DNA of 64,000 nucleotides from Myxococcus sp. CA023 (lineage in GTDB: Bacteria > Myxococcota > Myxococcia > Myxococcales > Myxococcaceae). Each line of letters starts with the position of its first letter. The first letter of the stretch is position 1. Below the pieces are notes generated by a model that made no database searches, was not told the DNA's origin, and saw only the letters and a list, made by a program, of their open reading frames with translations. The stretch covers positions 1-64,000 of the forward strand of contig NZ_JAAEAH010000006.1 in NCBI RefSeq assembly GCF_010998615.1. The letters are read 5' to 3'. The translations under genes and the position numbers were made by a program. Below are positions 18,658-28,189 of this stretch, piece after piece.

Positions 18658-20307
18658 TCAGGCTTCGCGCGGCAGCACGAGGCTGAAGCGCGCGCCGTGG
18701 CCGGGCTCTCCGCCCACCTCCAGCTTGCCGCCGTGCTCCTGGAGGATGCGCGAGGCGATGGCCAACCCCAGGCCGGTGCCGCCGTCCTTGGTGGTGAAGT
18801 AGGGCTCGAAGACCCGGGCGCGGTGCTCCAGGGGAATGCCAGGGCCGCTGTCCTCCACCTCGACGATGGCGTCGGCTTCGGTGGAGCGTACGCGCACGCG
18901 CAGGGTGCCCCCCGTGGACGCCATGGCCTCCTCGGCGTTCTTCACCAGGTTCACCAGCACCTGGGTGAGCTGGTCGCGGTCCACCCGCGCCACCACGCCC
19001 GTCTGGAGCGTGGGCAGAATCTGGATGCCGGCCGGAGGCGTGGCGTACAGCGCCAGCACGCTCTGCGCCAGCTCGCCCAGGTCCACGGGCGCCAGCTGCG
19101 GCTTGGGCATCCGCGCGAAGTGGCTGAACTCGTCGACGATGCGGCGCAGCCGGTCCACTTCCTCCAGCACCACGCCCGCGCTCTCCTTGAACATGTCTGG
19201 GAAGCGTGGGTGCTTCGCTTCTTGCGCGGCTTGGAGCGTCTCCAGCGACATGCGGATGGGCGTCAGCGGGTTCTTGATTTCGTGGGCCAGTCGCCGCGCC
19301 ACTTCCTGCCACGCGGCGATGCGCTCGCTGACCATCAGCCGCTCGGTGGTGGCCTTCAGCTCGGACGTCATGCGGTTGAACGTCCGCACCAGCTCGCCCA
19401 CCTCGCCGCTGGCCTCCACCGTCACCTGGGACTCCAGCGCGCCTTCGGCCACGCGCCGGGCGCCCTCGGTAAGGGCCTCCACTGGCCGCGTCATCCACCG
19501 GGACACCAGCAGGCCCAGCAGCACCGCGAAAGTGCCGCCCAGCGCCGCCAGCAGGAGGAATGCGCGCATGACGCCCTGTTCCGCTTCACGCGCGGCGGCG
19601 CGGCTGAAGACGAGCCGCACCGTGGCCGCTTCTCCCAGCGGCAGCGCCTTCGTCACCGTCGGCGGTTCGGCCGTGCCCGCGCTGGCCAGGGGCGTGTCAC
19701 CCGCCAGCAGCGTCACCTGCGTCTGGGTGAGGCGGGCCAGGTGCTGCGCCAGGCTCTCATCGAGCAGCACGCCGCCCACGGCCCACAGCCGCAAGTCCCC
19801 GAAGTCCACCGGGCGCGCGGTGACGAGCGCCGGAAGCTGACGGAGTCCGGAGGCCGTGCGCACCTCCACGCGTACTGGCACGGGCCGGGGTGACTTCTGC
19901 TGGGTGACGGCGAAGAGGGCCGGGTCCGGGTCTCCCCGGCGCGCGGGCAGGTGGCCGGAGGAGAGCACTCTTCCTTCGCGGTCGAAGAGGGCCAGCACGC
20001 TCAGGCCGCGGCTCTTCATCAGGGCCTCGGCGGTGCCGGCCTGGATGGCGCGGGTGGGGCGGTCGCGGGCCTCGCGGGCCAGGTCCTCCATGCTGGTGCT
20101 GTCCACCAGCTCCTCCACCGCGCGGCGGGCCGTGGCGCTGGAGCGCTCCAGGGACTCCTGCGCGGAGGCGGTGGCGGCCTCCATGCGCGCGTCCAGCTCG
20201 CGCGACAACGTGTCGCGCAAGCGGGTGAGGGTGGGGGGCACGACGACCGCGAGCGGAACCAGGGCCAGCAGGGCGAAGGCGAGCGCCAGCCGCGTCCTCA
20301 AGCGCAT
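18658..20307 (-). CDS. NtrY-like membrane sensor histidine kinase
   Basis: A 549-residue kinase. Membrane helix at residues ~7-28 (LALAFALLALVPLAVVV), an extracytoplasmic sensor of ~225 residues, a second helix near 255, a HAMP domain (SRWMTRPVEALTEGARRVAEG), then a DHp domain with the phosphoacceptor H342 in RLAHEIKNPLTP and an ATPase domain with NLVKNAEEA, DSGPGIP and GTGLGLAIA. The RLAHEIKNPLTPI form is typical of NtrY-type kinases. Start chosen at ATG 20307, ten bases after the stop of the substrate-binding protein gene, so it ends a four-gene operon. No response regulator is adjacent. Confidence 0.92.
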   Translation of the reverse strand: MRLRTRLALAFALLALVPLAVVVPPTLTRLRDTLSRELDARMEAATASAQESLERSSATARRAVEELVDSTSMEDLAREARDRPTRAIQAGTAEALMKSRGLSVLALFDREGRVLSSGHLPARRGDPDPALFAVTQQKSPRPVPVRVEVRTASGLRQLPALVTARPVDFGDLRLWAVGGVLLDESLAQHLARLTQTQVTLLAGDTPLASAGTAEPPTVTKALPLGEAATVRLVFSRAAAREAEQGVMRAFLLLAALGGTFAVLLGLLVSRWMTRPVEALTEGARRVAEGALESQVTVEASGEVGELVRTFNRMTSELKATTERLMVSERIAAWQEVARRLAHEIKNPLTPIRMSLETLQAAQEAKHPRFPDMFKESAGVVLEEVDRLRRIVDEFSHFARMPKPQLAPVDLGELAQSVLALYATPPAGIQILPTLQTGVVARVDRDQLTQVLVNLVKNAEEAMASTGGTLRVRVRSTEADAIVEVEDSGPGIPLEHRARVFEPYFTTKDGGTGLGLAIASRILQEHGGKLEVGGEPGHGARFSLVLPREA

Positions 20308-20317
20308 GCCGTTCTCC

Positions 20318-21688
20318 TCAAGGACGTCCTCCCATCGCCGTCCCCTCCGGTGGAAGCACGTGCAGTCCGTCCAGCGAGGGGAGGCCTTGTGCATCCATCA
20401 TCACCCCGCCCACGTCCGGAGCGAAGCGCATTCCCAGCCCCTGCACGTACAGGGGGACCAGGGGCACGGACGCGGCCAGGGCCAGGGCCCGCTCGCGCGC
20501 CCGCGCGTCCCGTGCCGCGGAGGACGGAAGCGCGCCGATGGCGGGCAGCTCCACGCCCAGCAAGTCCTTGCGCCCACCGGCATCCAGCACCACCGCCAGC
20601 GCGGGCCCGGGGATGGGGGGCAGCAGCAGCGCGTGCAGCATCAGCTCGAAGTCGCCCTGGGCCCAGCGGGCGCGCAGGGCCGCGCGCGGGAGCGCCTCCA
20701 GCGCCACGGTGTAGCCGCGCTCGTGCAGCTTCACCTGGATGCGCTCCGCCACCGCGCGCTGGTCCTCCACCGATGCGTCGTAGCGCAGCGTCACCGTCCG
20801 CGCGGGGCTCGCCGACGGCGCGGACGGCCGGGGGCGCGCGGGCGCGTCCAGCATCGCTGGCGGGAGCAGGTGCGGCATGGGCTGCGCGGGCGCCTGGACG
20901 AAGAGGCGGGTCAGGTCCTCGCGGTCGATGGCGCTCTCCACGGCCTGCCGGAAGTCCGGGGGCAGCCGCCGTGGGGAGAAGGCCAGGAAGGTGGCGTAGA
21001 GCGGGGCGCCGGCCGTGGTGTCCGTCTCCGACGCGACGCCCAGCTCCACCTGGACCTGCCGGGACGACCACAGCCGTGAGAGGCCGCGCTGGTCCGTGGC
21101 GGTGAGCAGCAACCGGTCCAGGTACGGGCGTCCCTGGGGCCAGGCCGTCTGCGCTTCCAGGGCCCCGCGTCCCGCGGCGGTGAAGGGGCCAAGGGCGTTG
21201 GCGGAGGCGGGCGGCGCCAGCGCCGGATGGCACAACGCGCGCTCGAGGTCCGGCCAGGGGTAGGCCAGCGTCAGCTCCAGCGTGGCGCCCTGGGGCGTCA
21301 CCTGCCGCGCCTCACCGCGCAGCGGATGGAAGAGGGCCCGGTACGGTGATGCGCCGTCGTTGCTCGCCAGCCGCATCCATGCACGCGCGAGCGCGGTGGC
21401 GGACGCGGGGCCGGGCAGGGTGATGCGCAGGGACTGGGGCGTGGGACGTGACAGCTCCCGCGCGAGCGCGGGCTCGAAGCCGCCGTCCTGTGTGGCACGG
21501 CACACCGGTGGGGAAAGCAGCCCCAGCAGCGTTGCTTCCAGGGGCGTGTCGGCCAGCGCGGGCTCGGCCACTTCCGGCGGGCCGCCATGGGCGACGCGCA
21601 GCTCACCCCCGTAACGAGGACGGCCGGCCGCCTGCGCGGACGCGGACGCGAGCAACGCGAGGCAGGCAAGGGTGGAGCGGAGTCTCAT
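20318..21688 (-). CDS. ABC-type solute-binding protein, family 5 (peptide/nickel type)
   Basis: A 456-residue exported protein with a signal peptide (MRLRSTLACLALLASASAQA) and the SBP_bac_5 domain (PRYGGELRVAHGG, LARELSRPTPQSLRITL, PDFRQAVESAIDREDL). Such proteins normally feed peptides to an ABC importer, but no permease or ATPase gene is nearby. Several usual segments look shortened and the protein is smaller than the ~540 residues typical of OppA. Its start overlaps the stop of the FG-GAP gene (ATGA). In this operon it may act as a ligand sensor for the kinase or the PBP instead of a transporter part. Confidence 0.82.
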   Translation of the reverse strand: MRLRSTLACLALLASASAQAAGRPRYGGELRVAHGGPPEVAEPALADTPLEATLLGLLSPPVCRATQDGGFEPALARELSRPTPQSLRITLPGPASATALARAWMRLASNDGASPYRALFHPLRGEARQVTPQGATLELTLAYPWPDLERALCHPALAPPASANALGPFTAAGRGALEAQTAWPQGRPYLDRLLLTATDQRGLSRLWSSRQVQVELGVASETDTTAGAPLYATFLAFSPRRLPPDFRQAVESAIDREDLTRLFVQAPAQPMPHLLPPAMLDAPARPRPSAPSASPARTVTLRYDASVEDQRAVAERIQVKLHERGYTVALEALPRAALRARWAQGDFELMLHALLLPPIPGPALAVVLDAGGRKDLLGVELPAIGALPSSAARDARARERALALAASVPLVPLYVQGLGMRFAPDVGGVMMDAQGLPSLDGLHVLPPEGTAMGGRP

Positions 21689-23043
21689 GGCGCCCCCTGG
21701 CGCAGGAGGAACAGCTCGCTGGTGCCGTCCGGCTTCCAGAGGCCCACGATGACTTCGCGGCGCTTGTCGCCGTCCAGGCGGGCCGTCACCACGTACAGCG
21801 CGCGGCCCGTGGGCAGGGCGCCCTGCCACAGCGGTTCGTGCGTGCCGGGGTCGTCCCCGGAGGTGCCGTGCACGCGCAGCACATCGGGGGCGGGGGTGAG
21901 CTGAGTCGAGGTGGTGATGAGCTCCGGCACGCCGTCCCCATCCAGGTCTCCCAGCGCGCTGCCGGCGCCCAGGTTCGTCCAGCGCGCCGGTGCCGCGCCC
22001 GCGTGCGTGTAGAAGGCCGCGGTGCCATCCGGGTGGACGAACAGCATCCGCTGGGCATCCATGCTCGCGGTGGTGAAGGGCGCGGGCACCGTCAGCGCGC
22101 GGCCCTCCGCCAGCTTCAGGGTGGGCGCGAAGGCTGTCTGTCCCGGAACGAAAGTGCCTCGCTCGGTGGCGCCCAGCGGCGCCGTGTCCAGCGTCCCCAC
22201 GGCGCGCAGGGTGGCGCGGGCCTTGTCCAGCGCCAGCAGCTCGCCGTGCGCATGGCGGGTGCTCCACGCGGCCAGCCGGGGTGGCCCCGGCAGGAACGCC
22301 AACGCGCCAAAGGGCTCCCGGGTGGTGGCGCTTCCAGCGGGTAGGGAGTCCAGCGCCTTGCGCGCGACGAGCCGCCCCTCCGCGTCGAAGACGGAGACGT
22401 CATGCTCCGTCAGGGCCACCACTTCATCCCGGCCATCCCCGTCCAGGTCCCCGGCGGCGAGCGCCGCCAGGGGATGCTCCAGTCGCGCCAGCGTCGCGCC
22501 CAGCAGTCGGATGCCTTGAGGGCCCGTTTCCGGGGGCGACGTGGGCGAAGTGCCTCCGCCCTCCAACGCGAGCGCCAACACGGTCGGGTCCGCGGGCACC
22601 GTCTCCACCAGCGCGGCGGCGGGCTTGGGTGGCCGCGTGGGCGTGCGGCCGGACCAGAAGTTCACCCAGGTGCCAATCACATCACCTCGGGCGCGCAGTT
22701 CGCCGCCTTCGACGTTCAGCGAGAGTCGCACCAGCGTCCGGGCACCTTGCGCGCGCGCCAGCGTCTCGGCGGCATCGGCCGTGGGCGCTTCCAGCACCAC
22801 GGGCGGCAGGCCCGCGGAGGAGAGCTGCGAGGCGAGCATCGTGCTCACCGCGCGGCGGAGCTCAGCCGAGCCGCCCGTGACATTCACCGCCACCGGCGAC
22901 TCCACGCCACGCTGCGCGCGCACGGCCCCCGTCACCTGCCGGGCGAGCCGGGGAATGGCGGCGGTGGTGTCGGACGCAGGCGCCGCCCGCGCCGCGAGCG
23001 TGGCCAGCACGGGGGCGAGCAGCAGGGCTCGGGCAGGGCTCAC
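21685..23043 (-). CDS. FG-GAP/VCBS repeat exported protein
   Basis: A 452-residue protein with an N-terminal signal sequence (LLLAPVLATLAARAAPA). Residues ~30-150 are a mixed domain; from ~185 to the end there are FG-GAP/VCBS-type beta-propeller blades with calcium-loop motifs AGDLDGDGRDEVVALT, LGDLDGDGVPELITTS and TARLDGDKRREVIVGL. It is probably a periplasmic or surface propeller that binds protein or sugar. The start overlaps the PBP stop and its stop overlaps the next start, so it is translationally coupled on both sides. Confidence 0.82.
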   Translation of the reverse strand: MSPARALLLAPVLATLAARAAPASDTTAAIPRLARQVTGAVRAQRGVESPVAVNVTGGSAELRRAVSTMLASQLSSAGLPPVVLEAPTADAAETLARAQGARTLVRLSLNVEGGELRARGDVIGTWVNFWSGRTPTRPPKPAAALVETVPADPTVLALALEGGGTSPTSPPETGPQGIRLLGATLARLEHPLAALAAGDLDGDGRDEVVALTEHDVSVFDAEGRLVARKALDSLPAGSATTREPFGALAFLPGPPRLAAWSTRHAHGELLALDKARATLRAVGTLDTAPLGATERGTFVPGQTAFAPTLKLAEGRALTVPAPFTTASMDAQRMLFVHPDGTAAFYTHAGAAPARWTNLGAGSALGDLDGDGVPELITTSTQLTPAPDVLRVHGTSGDDPGTHEPLWQGALPTGRALYVVTARLDGDKRREVIVGLWKPDGTSELFLLRQGAP

Positions 23044-25667
23044 AATCCCCGCCTGTTGCCTTCGTCGAGGAAGAACTGGTCGGTGGTCACCTGCCCCGGC
23101 GGCGGCGCCTCCGCGGTGGGCTGCGTGCCTTCGAGGAAGGGCTCCAGCCGGCCCGGGACGGAGTTGCCCGCCAGCAGTCCGCTGATGGGGTCGATGCGCA
23201 CTTGCACGACGCCGGGGGGCACCTCGAACTCCCGCGTGGGCAGCCCTTCGTGGGCCACGCGCATGAACTGGAGCCAGATGGGCAGCGCGGCGCGGCCACC
23301 CGTCTCACTGCCGCCCAGCGGCGCGTTGTTGTCGAAGCCCACCCACGCGCTGGCCACCCAGTCCGCCGTGTAGCCGGAGAACCACGTGTCGCGGGACTGC
23401 TGCGTGGTGCCCGTCTTGCCAGCGGCGGGGCGCTCCAGCGCGAGCACGGCCCGGCCCGAGCCGTCCTCCACCACGCTGCGCATCAGCGACGTGGTGAGGT
23501 AGGCCACCGCGGGCGGCAGCGTCTCCTCGAAGGCCGGCTGATGCTCCTCCAGCACCTTGCCGCGCGCGTCGCGCACGCGCAGCAGCAGCAAGGGCTCCGC
23601 ATAGCGGCCACTGGCCTGGAGCGTGGCGTAGGCGTTGGCGGCCTCCAGCATCGTGACTTCACCGGTGCCCAGGGCCAGCGTGAGGTTCTCCGGCAGCGGG
23701 GAGTGGATGCCAGCCCGGCGCGCGACGTCGATGGTGGTGGCCGGGGTGAGCGCCTCGATGAGGCGCACGGACACCGTGTTCTTCGACTTGGTGAGCGCCT
23801 CACGCAGCGTCATCGGCCCGTGGAACTGACGGTCGTAGTTCTGCGGCTTCCACGTCTTGCCCGTGTACGGGTCGCGGACGGCTTCGGGGGCGTCATTGAC
23901 CTTGGACAGCGGCGTGTAGCGGCCACTGCCCATGGCGGCGGCGTAGAGGAACGGCTTGAAGGACGAGCCAGGCTGCCGCTTCGCCTGCGTCGCGCGGTTA
24001 AAGGACGAGCGCTCCGCGTCGTAGCCGCCCACCAGCGCCACCACGTGCCGGTTCTCCGGACGGATGACCACCAGTCCGCCCTGCACCTCGGGAACCTGGT
24101 CCAGCGTCGCTTCCACGAAGGCTGGCGCGGGCGGTGCCTTGAGCACGCGCACGAAGACGAGCTCTCCCTCCGTGAAGACGTCGGAAATCTTCTTCGGCGT
24201 GCTCTTACCCTTCTGCCTCGCCCAGGAGACGGCCGCGAAGGCCACCTCGGCGGTGCGGCCCACCAGGTCCACGCGCGCCACGTTGCGCTTGTCGTCCACC
24301 TGCATGACGTAGCCCGTGAGGCGCAGGCCTTCCTCCATGGGCTTGAGGCGCACTGACTGCGCCAGGAGTTGGTCCGCGGAGAGGGGCGCCTCGTCTTCGG
24401 GCGATAGGTCCGGCCGCTGCTCCTCGGTGCCTTCCTCTTCCAGCGGGTCCAGGGGCGCACCCGCGGTCTCGGGCGTCTTCGGCTCTTCCTTCTCCACCTT
24501 CGCCAGCGAGGACAGGTCCGCGACGTAGCCCTGGTCCTTCTGGCGGCGGCCCGCCTCCTCGATGCGCGTGGCGATGAGGGCCCGGTATCGCTCCCACTGG
24601 CTCTTCTCCAGCGCGCCACGGGGACCGCGGTAGCCCTGGCGCCGGTCCACCGCCTCCAGGCCGTCGCGCACCGACTGTTCCGCCGCGAGCTGGAGCTTGG
24701 GCACCATGGCGATGTCCACGCGCAGCCCGCCCTCCATCACCGCCTGCTCGCCGTAGCGCGCGATGAGCGTGCGGCGAATCTCCTCCGTGTAATACGGCCC
24801 CACCACCTTGCCCCGGCGGGGAGCCAGGACGATGGGCTTCTCCTTCTCTGCCTCCGCCACGTCCGCGGACACGAAGCCGTTGCGCGCCATCTGGTCCAGC
24901 ACGTAGCGCTGACGCGACTTCGCCCGCGTGATGTTCGTCACCGGGTTGATGCGGTGCGGGAGCTGCACCGTGCCCGCGAGCACGGCGGCCTCGCCCACGT
25001 TCAAGTCCTTGGCGTGCTTGCCGAAGTAGAAGAGCGCCGCCTCCTCCATGCCGTAGCGGCGCTGCCCGTAGTAGGACTGGTTGATGTAGAGCGAGAGAAT
25101 CTGGTCCTTGGTGAGCGCTTCCTCCACGCGTGGCGTGAGAATCCACTCGCGCGCCTTGCGGGAGAAGCTGCGCTCAGGGGTCAGCAGCAGGTTCTTCACC
25201 ACCTGCTGGGTGATGGTGGACGCGCCGGACTTGCGGCTGTTGGGGATGAGGTTCTTGATGGCCGCGCGGGTGATGCCGAAGAAGTCCAGGCCCTCGTGCT
25301 TGTAGAAGTCCGCGTCTTCGGCGGCCAGGAAGGCGTTGCGGACGTGGGGCGGCAGGTCCTCCACGCGAATCAACGTGCGCCGCTCGTGCGCGAACTCGGC
25401 GCAGAGCGTGCCGTCACCGCACGTCACCTTCGTCACCTGAGGCGGCTGGTAGTTGCGCAGCGCGTCCACGGAGGGCAGGTCCTGGCTGTAGTACGCGTAG
25501 CCGCCCGCCAGGGTGATGGCGCCGAGCACCAGGCACACGAGGCCGGTGATGAGCAGCCGCTTCGTCCAGCGCCACAGCCGGGCACCGAACCCCGGTCGCG
25601 AAGGCGGCGCGGGGGGAGTGGGTGTGGAGGAATCGGGCGAAGAGGGCATCTGGGGAGCCGTGGTCAT
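23040..25667 (-). CDS. Class A penicillin-binding protein (PBP1A type)
   Basis: An 875-residue bifunctional cell-wall synthase. A cytoplasmic Pro/Ser-rich tail and one membrane helix (residues ~33-56) precede the glycosyltransferase domain, whose catalytic glutamate is E117 in AAEDADFYKHEG, with GASTITQQVVKN following. The transpeptidase domain has S568-x-x-K571 in GSSFKPF, SKN in LTKSKNTVS, and K751-T-G-T. Between them, residues ~390-520 hold an acidic insertion and an OB-like segment. It polymerises glycan strands and cross-links peptides. First gene of the four-gene operon with FG-GAP, substrate-binding protein and kinase. Confidence 0.95.
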   Translation of the reverse strand: MTTAPQMPSSPDSSTPTPPAPPSRPGFGARLWRWTKRLLITGLVCLVLGAITLAGGYAYYSQDLPSVDALRNYQPPQVTKVTCGDGTLCAEFAHERRTLIRVEDLPPHVRNAFLAAEDADFYKHEGLDFFGITRAAIKNLIPNSRKSGASTITQQVVKNLLLTPERSFSRKAREWILTPRVEEALTKDQILSLYINQSYYGQRRYGMEEAALFYFGKHAKDLNVGEAAVLAGTVQLPHRINPVTNITRAKSRQRYVLDQMARNGFVSADVAEAEKEKPIVLAPRRGKVVGPYYTEEIRRTLIARYGEQAVMEGGLRVDIAMVPKLQLAAEQSVRDGLEAVDRRQGYRGPRGALEKSQWERYRALIATRIEEAGRRQKDQGYVADLSSLAKVEKEEPKTPETAGAPLDPLEEEGTEEQRPDLSPEDEAPLSADQLLAQSVRLKPMEEGLRLTGYVMQVDDKRNVARVDLVGRTAEVAFAAVSWARQKGKSTPKKISDVFTEGELVFVRVLKAPPAPAFVEATLDQVPEVQGGLVVIRPENRHVVALVGGYDAERSSFNRATQAKRQPGSSFKPFLYAAAMGSGRYTPLSKVNDAPEAVRDPYTGKTWKPQNYDRQFHGPMTLREALTKSKNTVSVRLIEALTPATTIDVARRAGIHSPLPENLTLALGTGEVTMLEAANAYATLQASGRYAEPLLLLRVRDARGKVLEEHQPAFEETLPPAVAYLTTSLMRSVVEDGSGRAVLALERPAAGKTGTTQQSRDTWFSGYTADWVASAWVGFDNNAPLGGSETGGRAALPIWLQFMRVAHEGLPTREFEVPPGVVQVRIDPISGLLAGNSVPGRLEPFLEGTQPTAEAPPPGQVTTDQFFLDEGNRRGL

Positions 25668-25763
25668 TGCGCTGGAAAGAAAGTCCGCAGGTTAGACCGG
25701 GGGACACCGAACGGGAACCGCTCTGGAGGCTCGCCCGGCGCAGGGCCTCCAGGCAGGAAGGCG

Positions 25764-26864
25764 CTACCGGGAAGCAGGCGCCTCACCCTGGATGGGTCGC
25801 TGCTGCCCATGCTCCCTCCGGGCGCCTGCCATGTCCGCGTGGGCCGTGCGGCGCATCCGGTCAGCGTTGACGTGGGCCTGGACGTAGCGCGGTGACAGGT
25901 GCATGGCGGCGGCATAGGCCGCCCGGGCGACCTCCACCTGTCCGAGCCGCTCGTAGGCCACGCCCAGGTTGTTGTGCACATAAGCCACGTGCGGGAGCAG
26001 CTCCGCCGCCCGGACGAGCACGTCCGCGGCCTTCTGGGCCTCTCCGGCACGCAGGTAGGTGAGGCCCAGGTTGTTGAGGGCATAGCCGTGCTCGGGGTGG
26101 AGGTGGACCGCCTGCTCGAAACGCAGCATCGCTTTCGCCAGCTCACCCTGCGCCAGGTGCGCGCGCCCGAGCACCTGATAGGCCTCCACGTACTCGGGAT
26201 TGCGCAGCACGGCTTCCTCGCCCACGGAAACCGCTTCGGCATGGTGGCCCAGGGACACCAGCAGCCGCGCCTGACGCACCAAGGGGCGGGCATCCAGGGG
26301 AAGCAGGCGGCCGAGCTGGGCATGGGCACGCACGGCCAGGTCCGTCCGGCCCGTGAGCCCGGCGAGCTCCGCCGCCAGCGCCAAGGCGGCCACGTCGTCG
26401 GGGGCGTCATGAATCGCACGGCGGCACTCGGTGAGCGCGCCGGCGAGGTCGTCCCAGTCGCGCAACAGGTGGGCCCGGCTCAAGTGGTCCACGCGCCGTC
26501 CATGTCTGTGTGGCAACGCGAGCTCGGCGTCCGGCGCGATGTTCGAACCTTCCGACACGCCTCCGGACGCGTCGCCGACGTGCGCGATGCCGATGTCTCT
26601 ACGAGGCGCGGGCTGCTCGAAAGCCGGCGGAAACGCGGCGGCGTCACCCCGAGGACTGGCTGCATCCGGTGCCGTGGCGTCCGCGTTGGACGTGGACTGC
26701 TCCTCCGCGGCCAGCCACGCGCGCAGCGCCCGGGGCAGCGGCGCATCCGCCCACGCCAGGGCCAGCCCGAGCACCACGAGGCTTGCCAGCACCAGCGCGC
26801 GCCGCACGGAGGTCGGCGGGCGGAATCTGGTGTGGGACGTGGGCTTCGTGTGGTTGCGGCGCAT
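25764..26864 (-). CDS. Membrane-anchored TPR protein
   Basis: A 366-residue protein. A basic N-terminus is followed by one hydrophobic helix (RRALVLASLVVLGLALAWA, residues ~21-40), then a ~90-residue Ala/Pro/acidic linker. Residues ~125-345 are tetratricopeptide repeats, for example YVEAYQVLGRAHLAQGELAKA, YALNNLGLTYLRAGEAQKA and YVHNNLGVAYERLGQVEVA. It is likely anchored in the inner membrane with the TPR scaffold in the periplasm. It lies 97 bases upstream of the PBP gene on the same strand and could be co-expressed, but the gap leaves room for a separate promoter. Confidence 0.83.
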   Translation of the reverse strand: MRRNHTKPTSHTRFRPPTSVRRALVLASLVVLGLALAWADAPLPRALRAWLAAEEQSTSNADATAPDAASPRGDAAAFPPAFEQPAPRRDIGIAHVGDASGGVSEGSNIAPDAELALPHRHGRRVDHLSRAHLLRDWDDLAGALTECRRAIHDAPDDVAALALAAELAGLTGRTDLAVRAHAQLGRLLPLDARPLVRQARLLVSLGHHAEAVSVGEEAVLRNPEYVEAYQVLGRAHLAQGELAKAMLRFEQAVHLHPEHGYALNNLGLTYLRAGEAQKAADVLVRAAELLPHVAYVHNNLGVAYERLGQVEVARAAYAAAMHLSPRYVQAHVNADRMRRTAHADMAGARREHGQQRPIQGEAPASR

Positions 26865-27061
26865 GGCGGCGACCTCGACTGCTGGCGGGGCTCCCGGGAC
26901 GGGGACTCCGGGGCGCCGTGTGCCGGCCTCCCACCCTGCGTCATTGCGACTGGCGTGCCACGCATGCTCCCAGAGGGACGGAGGGGGCTGTGTGGCCCTG
27001 TGGCCACAGGGCCGGGGAAAAGCATGGCGGGGGGCGCGGGCGGCATGCGACGGTCCGCGCG

Positions 27062-27832
27062 ATGAAGATCGCCACCTGGAACGTGAACTCGGTGCGGGCC
27101 CGTCAGGAACGGCTGCTCGCCTGGTTGAAGAAGGCCCAGCCGGATGTCCTCTGCCTGCAGGAGCTCAAGTGCGTGGACGACGACTTCCCCATGGAGGCCG
27201 TGCGGGAGTTGGGCTACCACGCATCCGTCCACGGGCAGAAGACGTACAACGGCGTCGCCATCCTCGCGAAGGAGGAGCCGAAGGACGTCGTGAAGGGCCT
27301 GTCCGACGGCGTGGATGATTCGCATGCGCGCCTCATCGCGGCGACCGTGGGCGGCATCCGCGTGGTGAGCGCGTACGCGCCCAATGGCCAGTCGGTGGAC
27401 TCGCCGCAGTACCAGTACAAACTGGAGTGGTACGGCCGGCTGAGGCGCTACCTGGACACACGGCACAAGCCCGACGAGCCCCTGGTGCTGGGCGGGGACT
27501 GGAACGTGGCGCCCGAGGACATCGACACCTATGACCCGAAGTTGTGGGAAGGCCAGACGCTCTTCACGCTGAAGGAGCGGGATGCCCTCCAGCGCCTGGG
27601 CGCCTTCGGGCTTTCGGATGCCTTCCGCAGGCTGCACCCTGGCGTTCAGAAGTTCACCTGGTGGGATTACCGCATGCTCGGCTTCCCGAAGAACCTGGGC
27701 CTGCGCATCGACCACCTCTACGTGACGGCGCCCGTGGCCGAGCGACTGACGGTCGTGGACGTGGACCGCGAGGAGCGCAAGGGCAAGCAGCCCTCGGACC
27801 ACGCTCCCGTGTGGCTCGAGCTGCGCGACTGA
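27062..27832 (+). CDS. xthA: Exodeoxyribonuclease III (AP endonuclease)
   Basis: A 256-residue Mg-dependent DNA repair nuclease that cuts at abasic sites and trims 3' ends. The start at ATG 27062 gives MKIATWNVNSVRARQ, with metal-binding Asn; CLQELKC holds the catalytic Glu, GGDWNVAPEDIDTYDP the active-site Asp/Asn, and KQPSDHAPVWLEL the catalytic Asp-His. Length matches the family. Stand-alone gene, divergent from the TPR gene. Confidence 0.95.
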   Translation: MKIATWNVNSVRARQERLLAWLKKAQPDVLCLQELKCVDDDFPMEAVRELGYHASVHGQKTYNGVAILAKEEPKDVVKGLSDGVDDSHARLIAATVGGIRVVSAYAPNGQSVDSPQYQYKLEWYGRLRRYLDTRHKPDEPLVLGGDWNVAPEDIDTYDPKLWEGQTLFTLKERDALQRLGAFGLSDAFRRLHPGVQKFTWWDYRMLGFPKNLGLRIDHLYVTAPVAERLTVVDVDREERKGKQPSDHAPVWLELRD

Positions 27833-27931
27833 GGCGGCATTCGCGAGCGGCCATGTCATCGCTTGCATGGCCGCTCTCCATGAGCACCTGGCTCGCGGTG
27901 GGATTCGTGCGATGCTCCAGGGCTGAAGGCC

Positions 27932-28132
27932 ATGACGACGCCCCCGCCCGAATCGCTGCCGTTTCCCGACAGCCTTTGCCACCGCTGCGCCGCGCCACCT
28001 CGCTACGTCCAGTCGAGGACCACGACCTTCATCCTCTGCCCGCTGCTGCCTCAGAAGTACCCTCCGCAGCCGGTCCGTGCGTGTGCGCTCTTCAAGCCGA
28101 AGCCGCCGGAGACGCCCCCGGTGTCCCGCTGA
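27932..28132 (+). CDS. Small four-cysteine protein, unknown function
   Basis: A 66-residue protein not recognised as a named family. It has CHRC at residues 16-19 and two further cysteines (ILCPLL, RACALF), a spacing that could bind zinc. The segment RYVQSRTTTFILCPLLPQKYPPQPV looks constrained rather than random, with few of the Ala/Gly/Arg runs of chance frames in this G+C-rich DNA. GAAGG lies a few bases before the ATG. It sits alone between xthA and a kinase pseudogene. Confidence 0.6.
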   Translation: MTTPPPESLPFPDSLCHRCAAPPRYVQSRTTTFILCPLLPQKYPPQPVRACALFKPKPPETPPVSR

Positions 28133-28189
28133 GGTCGGTCTCGATATTCCAGGAATCCTTGGCCCGTCCTGAATGCCAGGCACCCCGAC

